Source: Candidatus Aciduliprofundum sp. JdFR-45 (GTDB lineage Archaea; Thermoplasmatota; Thermoplasmata; Thermoplasmatales; JdFR-45). Taken from it: a DNA stretch of 9,815 nt. The stretch spans positions 1 through 9,815 of the forward strand of contig MTNG01000068.1 in the NCBI GenBank assembly GCA_002011395.1, read 5' to 3'. Of this stretch, positions 1-6,002 are shown piece by piece; within the stretch, counting starts at the first letter, position 1, and each line of letters begins with the position of its first letter. The position numbers and the translations under genes are program-made. The notes below the pieces were generated by a model. That model was given only the letters and a program-made list of their open reading frames with translations. It ran no database searches and had not been told where the DNA came from.

Positions 1-417
1 GGCGGGTTCATGACGAACTGGATAGTGGGACACACCGACTTCTTCAGGGCGGCGGTGACGCAGAGGAGCATAAGCAACTTCATCTCCTTCTTCGGGACGA
101 GCGATATAGGGTTCTACTTCGCGGACGTGGAGGTGGAGGGACCGCCGTGGAGAAACCTGGAGGAGTACTGGCGCAGAAGCCCGCTGGCGTACGTGGAGAA
201 CATGAAGACACCACTGCTCATCATTCACAGCGAGGAGGACTGGAGGTGTCATCCGGAGCAGGCGTATCAGATATTCACCGCCCTCAAATACCTGGAGCGC
301 GAGGTGGAGATGCTTCTCTTCCCGGGGGAGAACCACGATCTGTCGCGGAGCGGGAAGCCGAAGCACCGCGTGGAGCGCCTGAAGGCGATCATTGACTGGT
401 TTGAGAGGTATCTGTGA
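1..417 (+). CDS. S9-family serine peptidase (acylaminoacyl-peptidase / prolyl oligopeptidase type), C-terminal fragment
   Basis: This is the last 138 residues of an alpha/beta-hydrolase peptidase that hydrolyses short peptides, probably in the cytoplasm. The frame is open at base 1: residues 1-3 are GGF and run on into MTNWIVGHT, the segment that in S9 enzymes directly follows the nucleophile elbow (G-x-S-x-G-G), so the catalytic serine lies just outside the window. The ATG at 10 is internal. The catalytic aspartate is Asp80 in the block HSEEDWRC, and the catalytic histidine is His112 in GENHDLSRSGKPKHR, both typical of the acylaminoacyl-peptidase branch. Family members usually have an N-terminal beta-propeller of several hundred residues, which is not visible here. 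The stop at 415-417 lies 58 bases before the next gene, which has its own promoter. The family call is firm; the exact substrate is not determinable. Confidence 0.93.
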   Translation, partial: GGFMTNWIVGHTDFFRAAVTQRSISNFISFFGTSDIGFYFADVEVEGPPWRNLEEYWRRSPLAYVENMKTPLLIIHSEEDWRCHPEQAYQIFTALKYLEREVEMLLFPGENHDLSRSGKPKHRVERLKAIIDWFERYL

Positions 418-442
418 GGTGCTCCATCCCACCCCCCTCACA

Positions 443-452
443 ACCTTTAAAT
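443..452 (+). promoter_or_regulatory. TATA box of the nreA operon
   Basis: The sequence acctttaaat contains TTTAAA centred near 448, about 27 bases before the GTG at 476. Archaeal TATA boxes sit about 26-27 bases before the transcription start, so transcription should begin at or next to the GTG, giving a leaderless mRNA. A GGAGGGG at 458-464 would then not be in the transcript. Confidence 0.55.
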
Positions 453-475
453 CCCGCGGAGGGGCTGGTTGGTAC

Positions 476-1723
476 GTGAGGAAGCGGGAGAACCTGGTGA
501 GCCAGCTCGCGCGGTCCGGGAGGTGCGCCCTCTGCAAGGGGTCGAAGATGCTCTGCGGGAAGACCTCCTGCCCGCTCCTGGCGAAGTACTACGCCCTCCT
601 CAGGGCGAGGGGTCGCGTCTCTCAGGAGTTCGCGGGCTCATCGCCCCCCTCCGTCTTCGTCGGGCGCCACGGTTACCCGAAAGTGAGGGTCGGGCCTATG
701 GTTCCGCCCGAAATCGGGGATACGAGCATCTACGACTCGCCCGAGAGGTGGATTGATCTGAGAATAAACGACATACTCAACTACAGGAGCGTTCTCGTGA
801 GGGGGATGAAGGTTGCCCGCGTGGAAGAGGCGAGGGATCCAGGAAGATATCTGGCCACGCTGCAGGAGATAGCCATTTCCCGGGGCCCCGTGGACTCGGA
901 CGTGGCCTTCGCGAAGCGGCCTCTTGAGCGCATAGTGGTGGACGGGGAGTCGCAGCCCTTCGGCCCCAGCGCGCCCCTGAGGAGGTTCGACCCGCACAAC
1001 CCAAAGGCGGACCCGCGCCTGGAGAAGGCGTATTACGACACTGACCTCCGGGCGGCGGAGGCGGTCCACGCCCTTTACCTGAACGGGGTGGAGGTGACGC
1101 GCATCCAGCGCGCCTTCAGCGCCGGCGTCTTCGGAGTTGAGAGGCGCCTGGTGCCCACGAGGTGGAGCATAACGGCGGTTGACTCCACCATCGGGGAGAG
1201 GTTTCTGAAAGACGTGAGGACATACGAGCCGATAGACCGCTACCTCATCTTCAGGAGCGATAGATTCGAAAACCGCTTCCTCGTCATCATGATGCCCGGT
1301 GCGTGGAGCTACGAACTCGTGGAGGCGTGGTACCCCGGCACGATATGGAACCCCTACGGGAGGAACGAGTTCCTGATCTCCGACCACGAGTTCTATGAAG
1401 GGAGGAGCGATTACGCTTCCATCGGCGGCTGCTACTACGCGGCCCGCATGGCCGTAAGCGAGCACCTCTGGAGGATGGGGAGGCAGGCGGAGGTCGTGGT
1501 GCTGAGGGAGGCACAGCCGTCGTACATACTCCCCGTTGGCGTGTGGCACGTCCGGGAGAACGTGAGGGCGGCGCTCCGCGACGGCCCCGCGGAGGCTGAG
1601 ACGTTTGAGGAGGTCCTCGCCGCCATATCCGCCTTCTTCCACATACCGCTGAAGAGGTGGCTCTCCGCCTCGGCCCTGCTCCGGAGAAGGAAGTTCCAGA
1701 GGAGGATAACCGACTATGCGTGA
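476..1723 (+). CDS. nreA: Archaeal DNA repair protein NreA
   Basis: This encodes 415 residues of the archaea-specific Nre family, described as a DNA-damage-response protein that works with the sliding clamp PCNA. The N-terminus carries a four-cysteine metal site, Cys17-x2-Cys20 and Cys27-x4-Cys32, within CALCKGSKMLCGKTSCP. The middle has family-typical blocks such as GPMVPPEIGDTSIYDSPERW and the RWSITAVDSTIGERF region. The last residues, QRRITDYA, form a PCNA-interacting (PIP-like) tail: Gln408, Ile411 and Tyr414 fit Q-x-x-h-x-x-aromatic, but the second aromatic position is Ala415. The frame extends to an ATG at 392 inside the previous gene, but that extension crosses the TATA box and has no family-like sequence, so GTG 476 is chosen. 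The SplB-like gene downstream overlaps it by 8 bases, which implies one transcript. Biochemical function of the family is still poorly defined. Confidence 0.9.
   Translation: MRKRENLVSQLARSGRCALCKGSKMLCGKTSCPLLAKYYALLRARGRVSQEFAGSSPPSVFVGRHGYPKVRVGPMVPPEIGDTSIYDSPERWIDLRINDILNYRSVLVRGMKVARVEEARDPGRYLATLQEIAISRGPVDSDVAFAKRPLERIVVDGESQPFGPSAPLRRFDPHNPKADPRLEKAYYDTDLRAAEAVHALYLNGVEVTRIQRAFSAGVFGVERRLVPTRWSITAVDSTIGERFLKDVRTYEPIDRYLIFRSDRFENRFLVIMMPGAWSYELVEAWYPGTIWNPYGRNEFLISDHEFYEGRSDYASIGGCYYAARMAVSEHLWRMGRQAEVVVLREAQPSYILPVGVWHVRENVRAALRDGPAEAETFEEVLAAISAFFHIPLKRWLSASALLRRRKFQRRITDYA
1701..1705 (+). promoter_or_regulatory. Shine-Dalgarno site of the SplB-like radical SAM gene
   Basis: GGAGG lies 10 bases before the ATG at 1716, inside the end of nreA. 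It supports translation of the second cistron from the nreA transcript and supports this start codon. Confidence 0.6.
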
Positions 1724-2459
1724 GGTCTACGTGAAGAGGGCGCTCGTCCCCACGCGGCTGGGGGCGGCGGAGTACGCGGTGAACCCCTACGCGGGGTGCG
1801 GGCACTGCTGCGCCTACTGCTACGCCCCCTACGTGACGCGCGACCCCGATTTTTGCGCCGTCAGGGTGCGCAGGAATCTCCCCTCCGTGCTGGATAGAGA
1901 ACTCAGGAGGGCGAGGATGGGCAGAATACTCGTAGGCACGGTCACGGATGCTTATCAGGAGGCGGAGGATAGGTGCCGCGTGACGCGCCTCGCGCTGGAG
2001 GTCATCGCGAAGCGCGGATTTCCCGCCACCATACTCACGAAATCCGCGCTCTTCGTTAGGGACGCGGATCTCATAGCGAGGATTCCGGGTGCGGAGGTGG
2101 GCGTGACCGTCACCTCGCTGGAGGGGTGGGAGGAGTACGAGGGCGGGAGCGATCCTGCGGAAAGAATCGAGGCGCTGAAATCCCTGCCCGGGGGCGTCAT
2201 CAGGTATCTCTTCCTCGGTCCGATTCTGAAGGGGCGCACAGAGCGGGACCTGAGGGAGATCATGGACCTCGCGGCGGATGCTGGCATTTCCTATGTGCTG
2301 GTGGACAGGCTGCGGCTGAAGGAGGGGATGAGGGAGAAGCTGATGGCGACTGCGCTGAAGGACGCCGTGGACGCGCCCCTTTCATATTACCGGGATGTGG
2401 CCATGAGGGCGGCGAGGATGGGGAGGGAGCGCGGGATGAGAGTGGAGGCGCTGTTTTAG
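1716..2459 (+). CDS. SplB-like radical SAM protein (COG1533-type)
   Basis: This is a 247-residue radical S-adenosylmethionine enzyme, probably cytoplasmic. The 4Fe-4S cluster motif Cys28-x3-Cys32-x2-Cys35 lies in NPYAGCGHCCAYCYAPY, the form seen in the family named after spore photoproduct lyase; Cys31 is an extra cysteine inside the motif. GTVTDAYQEAE (residues 74-84) is another family hallmark, and an alternating strand/helix pattern typical of a radical SAM barrel follows to about residue 220. Most archaeal members do not repair spore photoproduct and have no assigned substrate, so only the cofactor chemistry (reductive SAM cleavage) can be stated. The gene overlaps nreA by 8 bases and has a good Shine-Dalgarno site, so the two are probably cotranscribed; a role linked to nucleic acid repair or modification is inference from this pairing alone. 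At 247 residues it is shorter than many family members but looks intact. Confidence 0.88.
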   Translation: MREVYVKRALVPTRLGAAEYAVNPYAGCGHCCAYCYAPYVTRDPDFCAVRVRRNLPSVLDRELRRARMGRILVGTVTDAYQEAEDRCRVTRLALEVIAKRGFPATILTKSALFVRDADLIARIPGAEVGVTVTSLEGWEEYEGGSDPAERIEALKSLPGGVIRYLFLGPILKGRTERDLREIMDLAADAGISYVLVDRLRLKEGMREKLMATALKDAVDAPLSYYRDVAMRAARMGRERGMRVEALF

Positions 2460-2464
2460 AAAGG

Positions 2465-2473
2465 TTTATTAAT
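2465..2473 (+). promoter_or_regulatory. TATA box of membrane-protein paralog 1
   Basis: TTTATTAAT is centred near 2469, about 28 bases before the ATG at 2497. It begins 5 bases after the stop of the radical SAM gene. The spacing predicts a leaderless mRNA starting at 2497 and argues against the ATG at 2484, which is in another frame. Confidence 0.6.
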
Positions 2474-2496
2474 TTGTGTATTTATGAAAAAATCCG

Positions 2497-3258
2497 ATGG
2501 AGAGCGGGCAGGAGCGGGGGAGATTGTTCAGGACCGCGGTCTTCATAATGACCCTAATTGCTCTGGTATCTTTTGCTGCACTGTGGATCACAGCCATATC
2601 GCTGGCCGGGCCCCCGCCACCTGCGTTTCTCAAGGACCTCTATTTCAGGTTTCTCCTATTCCTGATAGCGGCATTTCTGCAGTTATCCATCATCTATCTG
2701 CTGTCTCTCATCGCCACCGACCTCCGAAAGCACTGCTGGAATCCGACCAATGCATTCATCTTCATGGCACTTCTGATATTGTTTCATATATCCGTTGTAA
2801 TATCTGGCTTCACATCGTTTTTTATCCCATCCCGTCCAACGTCATCAACACTCTCTCAGGTTTGCCTGAGCAATTTTATGGTATTGCTAATGGTCATGGC
2901 CTTCATATATGCCTTCTCCGTGGAGTTCCTCAGGATATCTCACGGGGAGGCACTGACATCCGCGTTCATCACGGGATTCGTTTTCACAGGGGCGTGGACG
3001 TTCTTTCAGTTCTGGTGGTTCGCATTCCGTTTTTCGGATATGATGGTATTTTACACCACGGCCGTGGCCGTAATCTTTGTCGCCATGGCCATTTGCTTCG
3101 CCTACTGGTACCATCACAGGCACCTTGAGTGGCTTGAGAGGGGCGAGGATGCGCCCCCTGAAGGTCTGATCAGAACGGGTGTCCTCTTCATACTTGGCAT
3201 ATCCGCCGGTCTCATCGTGGGTTTCATAGGGGCGGTGCTCATCTCAACGTCTATTTGA
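2497..3258 (+). CDS. Uncharacterised 7-TM membrane protein, tandem paralog 1 of 3
   Basis: I do not recognise this 253-residue protein. It has about seven hydrophobic segments, near residues 11-37, 48-72, 86-110, 122-144, 151-176, 181-204 and 223-252. Charge distribution suggests a cytoplasmic N-terminus and an outside C-terminus. Features shared with the next two genes are YLLSL (67-71), N82-P83 before TM3, His97 within TM3 (FHISVVIS), Y138-x-x-S-x-x-F-L-R after TM4 followed by His149-x-Glu151-Ala, and the cytoplasmic block WYHHRHLEW (204-212) after TM6. There is no signal peptide, soluble domain or transporter signature that I can name. Conserved polar residues in and near the membrane suggest a specific activity such as ligand sensing, transport or lipid chemistry, but this is inference. 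The start follows from the TATA box 28 bases upstream. The gene is clearly more AT-rich than the nreA operon. Confidence 0.82.
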   Translation: MESGQERGRLFRTAVFIMTLIALVSFAALWITAISLAGPPPPAFLKDLYFRFLLFLIAAFLQLSIIYLLSLIATDLRKHCWNPTNAFIFMALLILFHISVVISGFTSFFIPSRPTSSTLSQVCLSNFMVLLMVMAFIYAFSVEFLRISHGEALTSAFITGFVFTGAWTFFQFWWFAFRFSDMMVFYTTAVAVIFVAMAICFAYWYHHRHLEWLERGEDAPPEGLIRTGVLFILGISAGLIVGFIGAVLISTSI

Positions 3259-3363
3259 GGTTGCACACCTGCGTGTGGCACTTTTAGAGGCATCGGTTCG
3301 CAGTTGCTGCATATCGCCTTTGAGCAGTATGGCCTGTGATGTATCCGCACAGGTGGGTGTTGA

Positions 3364-3373
3364 AAAATTTTAT
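3364..3373 (+). promoter_or_regulatory. TATA box of membrane-protein paralog 2
   Basis: AAAATTTTAT is centred about 31 bases before the ATG at 3401. The 142-base gap between paralogs 1 and 2 (3259-3400) otherwise holds only a weak five-base-pair hairpin (3264-3277) followed by a short T run. The box marks the true start and excludes the in-frame ATG at 3275. Confidence 0.5.
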
Positions 3374-3400
3374 CTACTTCCCTATGCCATAAACGACACC

Positions 3401-4156
3401 ATGGACGAAATGCTGGCGAGGGGGACTTGGATCAGGATAACGGTGTGGTTGTTCTCGCTGATTGTCATACTTCTGGGAGCGGTCGTGATGATACACGCCC
3501 CTCCCGGGTATTACCGGTTATCCCTTCGGGACTATTACGGGCTCCTGTCATCATTCCTGACCGTTTTCTACATGGTCAGCATATCCTATCTGTTATCCCT
3601 GACCTTTGCCATAGATAGGGGTTTCCGTAACTATGCGAATCCTCCCCGCACGTTCATCCCGATGACGCTAACAATATCATATCATTCTTCGCTCATAGGC
3701 AGCATAATCGGGATGTTTATACTGTTCCTTTCCATACCTCTGTCCTTCATATGCTGTATGCTGTGGGGTGTCCTCACATATGCCATCATAACCCCTGCGC
3801 TGATATACGCGCTATCAATGGACTTCCTGAAACTTGAACACGTGGAGGCTCTGCGGGTCGCCATGGGCACGGCCTTTGGGTGCGGCGTCTTGTGGTCTGT
3901 TCCGATATATCTATCAATGGTGTTCTATGAATACACGCCAATTTACTCGGCACTCCTGTTCACACCCGTCTTCACCGCGTCTCTCGCCTACTTCGTGCTC
4001 TGGTATTTCCAGAGACACAGGGAGTGGGTGGATGGTGGGCGACATCTCCGCCGCGGTGGAACCATAACGATGCGTGACCTCCTCACCCTCGCAATTCCCT
4101 GTCTCCTGTCGGTGGGTGCCATGGTTTTCAGTTTTCTGAGAGCTCTCCCGGGGTGA
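3401..4156 (+). CDS. Uncharacterised 7-TM membrane protein, tandem paralog 2 of 3
   Basis: This 251-residue polytopic protein is homologous to the genes on either side. Hydrophobic segments lie near residues 11-33, 44-70, 85-113, 115-139, 150-176, 180-203 and 224-247. The same landmarks appear at almost the same positions: YLLSL (63-67), N80-P81, His95 in TM3 (YHSSLIGS) ten residues after Phe85, Y136-x-x-S-x-x-F-L-K, His147-x-Glu149-Ala, and WYFQRHREW (201-209). An open frame reaches back to 3275, but the extra 42 residues are not hydrophobic, have no counterpart in the paralogs and span the TATA box. With the ATG at 3401 the length equals that of its paralogs. It probably has its own near-leaderless transcript. 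Function is unknown. It resembles paralog 1 more than paralog 3 does, because both keep the HxEA and RHxEW residues. Confidence 0.82.
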   Translation: MDEMLARGTWIRITVWLFSLIVILLGAVVMIHAPPGYYRLSLRDYYGLLSSFLTVFYMVSISYLLSLTFAIDRGFRNYANPPRTFIPMTLTISYHSSLIGSIIGMFILFLSIPLSFICCMLWGVLTYAIITPALIYALSMDFLKLEHVEALRVAMGTAFGCGVLWSVPIYLSMVFYEYTPIYSALLFTPVFTASLAYFVLWYFQRHREWVDGGRHLRRGGTITMRDLLTLAIPCLLSVGAMVFSFLRALPG

Positions 4157-4157
4157 T

Positions 4158-4166
4158 TTTTATATA
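4158..4166 (+). promoter_or_regulatory. TATA box of membrane-protein paralog 3
   Basis: TTTTATATA lies immediately after the stop codon of paralog 2 (4154-4156), with its centre about 28 bases before the ATG at 4191. It predicts a leaderless transcript. The 8-base palindrome TGCATGCA (4188-4195) overlaps the start codon but may be chance. Confidence 0.6.
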
Positions 4167-4190
4167 GGGAGGCATCCTATGTGATAATGC

Positions 4191-4937
4191 ATGCACACAG
4201 CCACGATTAGAAGGTCTGGGATCTCCGTGATAATTGTGTCGGTGCTGTTGTTCAGAACGGCAAAGGCAACCACCCTGTACGCGTTGTATGGATGTCCCCC
4301 TTCTTACAGCATTCTCTATCTGTATTCCCTGTGGTGGTTGCTCATAAACTTTCTCCTGAACACCTCTGTATACAGCATCTCTCTTCGGCTTACCATGGGT
4401 AAATTCGGCGCATATTTCCGAACGCACCCCTCTGTGTTTTTACCGGCCACAGTGCTGACATCTTTCCACTCCAATCTCATAAGCACAATTCTTCTATTCT
4501 TCCTCTTCAGTTTCATCTCGTACGGTCTCATATTGGGTTATATGACTCTGCTAACATTCATCTCAATTTTCGTAATCCTCGCACTCTTCTATTATTATCT
4601 CTCCACCCGGTTCCTGAAACTTCTTCCGGGGCCATCCATCGCCACAGCCATCGCGATAGGGCTCAGCAACTCCACGTTCTGGATCTTCGGTGAAGATATC
4701 TACTTCTTTATGGAACACTTTTACACCATCTGGCTGCTCTTTTTGCTCTTCGCGGTCACAGAGGTCTATTTTTCAGTCTGGTATGTCGGCAGATACAGGG
4801 AATACAGGGGGGCTGACAGTGCACCTCCTGATGAGGGCAGCGTTATAGACCGCGTGGATTTCATAATAATGGCAATCTCAGCGGTTATCATGGTGTCCCT
4901 TCTCCTATACAGCGCCTGGGTCATATATTCCAGATGA
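4191..4937 (+). CDS. Uncharacterised membrane protein, tandem paralog 3 of 3 (diverged)
   Basis: This 248-residue protein shares the architecture of the two genes before it. Hydrophobic segments lie near residues 10-22 (short), 39-66, 83-110, 111-137, 148-173, 177-199 and 222-246. Conserved landmarks are Y61-S-I-S-L, H79-P80 before TM3, His93 in TM3 (FHSNLIST) ten residues after Phe83, Y135-Y-L-S-x-x-F-L-K-L (135-144), and W197-Y198 followed by RYREY (201-205). Two positions kept in paralogs 1 and 2 are lost: the HxEA after TM4 is replaced by PGPS, and RHxEW has become RYREY. The first membrane segment is also short and interrupted by charge. The frame is intact with its own promoter, so it is a diverged copy rather than a pseudogene. 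The region is the most AT-rich of the window. I do not recognise the family. Confidence 0.82.
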   Translation: MHTATIRRSGISVIIVSVLLFRTAKATTLYALYGCPPSYSILYLYSLWWLLINFLLNTSVYSISLRLTMGKFGAYFRTHPSVFLPATVLTSFHSNLISTILLFFLFSFISYGLILGYMTLLTFISIFVILALFYYYLSTRFLKLLPGPSIATAIAIGLSNSTFWIFGEDIYFFMEHFYTIWLLFLLFAVTEVYFSVWYVGRYREYRGADSAPPDEGSVIDRVDFIIMAISAVIMVSLLLYSAWVIYSR

Positions 4938-4945
4938 TTCACGTC

Positions 4946-4978
4946 AATCGTCGTGGAAAACTTTATTTATAGACGATT
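4946..4978. promoter_or_regulatory. TATA box flanked by a 7-base inverted repeat, before the 57-residue gene
   Basis: The TATA box CTTTATTTAT (4961-4970) is centred about 27 bases before the ATG at 4993, giving a leaderless start. It is bracketed by AATCGTC (4946-4952) and its exact reverse complement GACGATT (4972-4978). A dimeric factor binding both arms would cover the TATA box, so a repressor site is possible. Arms of this size and spacing also occur by chance, so only the TATA box is supported with confidence. Confidence 0.5.
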
Positions 4979-4992
4979 TCATATTATCTTTC

Positions 4993-5166
4993 ATGCAGAC
5001 GTGTATTCGCAGCCCTGAGGTTCTGGCCCCGAAGGTCAGGGAGATGGTCCATGGGGACATAGAGTGCCCCGTTCACGGAAAGGTTAGAATAAATGAGTGC
5101 AGGGGATGCCCCAACTTCATGGGCGAGGAGGGAAACGTGATTTTCTGCGCCCTCGCGTGGCTCTAA
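4993..5166 (+). CDS. Small cysteine-rich, probably zinc-binding protein (57 residues)
   Basis: This short gene starts MQTCIRSPEV and ends ALAWL. It has Cys25 in ECPVHGK, a Cys36-x2-Cys39 pair in ECRGCPNF, and Cys52 near the end. The layout CPxxGK, about eight residues, CxxCxxF, about ten residues, C matches a recurring class of tiny archaeal and bacterial proteins likely to bind one zinc or a metal cluster; His28 is a further possible ligand. Four suitably spaced cysteines, a TATA box 27 bases upstream and a clean stop make this a real gene despite its size. Its TAA stop (5164-5166) overlaps the TAG stop of the converging kinase gene, whose stop occupies 5163-5165. Function is unknown; such proteins may act as small regulators, metal-binding adaptors or ribosome-associated factors, which is speculation. 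Confidence 0.75.
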   Translation: MQTCIRSPEVLAPKVREMVHGDIECPVHGKVRINECRGCPNFMGEEGNVIFCALAWL

Positions 5167-6002
5167 AGCATTCCCTCCACCTCGTCCCAGAGGGGCGCTC
5201 TCCCCTCCTGAATCCAGAGGCAGGCGGCTGCGTTTCCGGCACGGAGCGCGTCCAGAACATCCATCCCCCTGTAAAGTGCCGCGTAAAACCCGCCCCTGAA
5301 AGCGTCTCCGGCGCCCACGGTGTCAAGGCGACGGCTGGGTCTGAACGCCACCACCCTCTGACGCCCGCTCTCCGTTATTAGCTCTGCACCTCTCCCTCCA
5401 AGTGTCAGCACCACGGCCTTCGCGAAGCGCTCTACCGGCTCACCCAGAATGGCATTTGCGATGCCGTACTCCCTCTCGTTGCAGAAGAAGAAATCCGCAC
5501 CCATCGCCATGGCTCTCAGCGTCTCCCGCGAGTACCTGTAGGAAATCTCCTGACCCGGGTCCACGCTCACGCGCCCTTCCGCACCCTCCCTCGCGGGCAG
5601 AAACGCCTCGGGGGGACCCGTTGCGAAGTGAACGTAGTCCGAGGAGTAGGCGGGAAATGGGTCCGTGTCGTCCATGGGACCCTGATAGATGGCCGCCATC
5701 TGTTCCTCCCCGTCGCTGAGTATGTAGCACGTTGGCCCCTCTCCGTGGCGCACCTCCACGCAGAGTTCTATGCCCCCTCCCTCAAGGTCCTCCAGAAACT
5801 CGCGGGGGAAGGCCCGGCCAACGCGGGCGACTATGCGTGTCGGCACCCCGAGAGAGGCGGCCACGAGGGCCGTGTTGGCGGCCGTTCCCCCCATCCTCCT
5901 CGCTATGGAGCGGACAGGCGCCGTGCCTCTACCCGGCAGGTGGTCCACGCGGAGTATCACGTCCTCGTTGATGTGTCCGTACACCGTCAGGAACATGCTC
6001 AT
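5163..6002 (-). CDS. PfkB-family carbohydrate/nucleoside kinase
   Basis: This is a 279-residue ribokinase-superfamily enzyme that transfers phosphate from ATP (or ADP) to a sugar or nucleoside hydroxyl in the cytoplasm. The substrate-side signature is MGGTAANTALVAASLG (38-52) and the C-terminal PfkB signature is DTVGAGDAFRGGF (227-239), which holds the anion hole and the catalytic base Asp233. The N-x-x-E block is seen as NERE (175-178), and VVLTLGGRGAEL (197-208) is the usual strand before the nucleotide site. The protein is slightly short for the family, which often has about 300 residues, but complete. The start ATG (6000-6002) overlaps the TGA stop of the permease gene as ATGA, so translation is probably coupled; ATG 5994-5996, two codons later, is an alternative start. 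Sugar and nucleoside kinases cannot be told apart here. Confidence 0.88.
   Translation of the reverse strand: MSMFLTVYGHINEDVILRVDHLPGRGTAPVRSIARRMGGTAANTALVAASLGVPTRIVARVGRAFPREFLEDLEGGGIELCVEVRHGEGPTCYILSDGEEQMAAIYQGPMDDTDPFPAYSSDYVHFATGPPEAFLPAREGAEGRVSVDPGQEISYRYSRETLRAMAMGADFFFCNEREYGIANAILGEPVERFAKAVVLTLGGRGAELITESGRQRVVAFRPSRRLDTVGAGDAFRGGFYAALYRGMDVLDALRAGNAAACLWIQEGRAPLWDEVEGML

Noticed and set aside
638..1642. A 334-codon open frame on the - strand opposite nreA
   Set aside because: It lies entirely antisense to a well-recognised gene, is rich in His, Pro, Arg and Val as expected from a GC-rich complementary frame, and has no recognisable domain.
1716..2459. Naming the radical SAM gene as a true spore photoproduct lyase
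   Set aside because: The motifs support only the broad SplB-like family; archaea do not form spores, and the residues that would define photoproduct lyase activity cannot be confirmed by eye.
3263..3286. Hairpin CACAC/GTGTG (3264-3268 with 3273-3277) followed by CTTTTAG as a terminator of paralog 1
   Set aside because: The stem is only five base pairs and the T run only four bases; archaeal termination does not need a hairpin, so the evidence is too weak to list.
3275..3400. N-terminal extension of paralog 2 to an ATG at 3275
   Set aside because: The extension crosses a TATA box, has no counterpart in the paralogs, and would make the protein 42 residues longer than its relatives.
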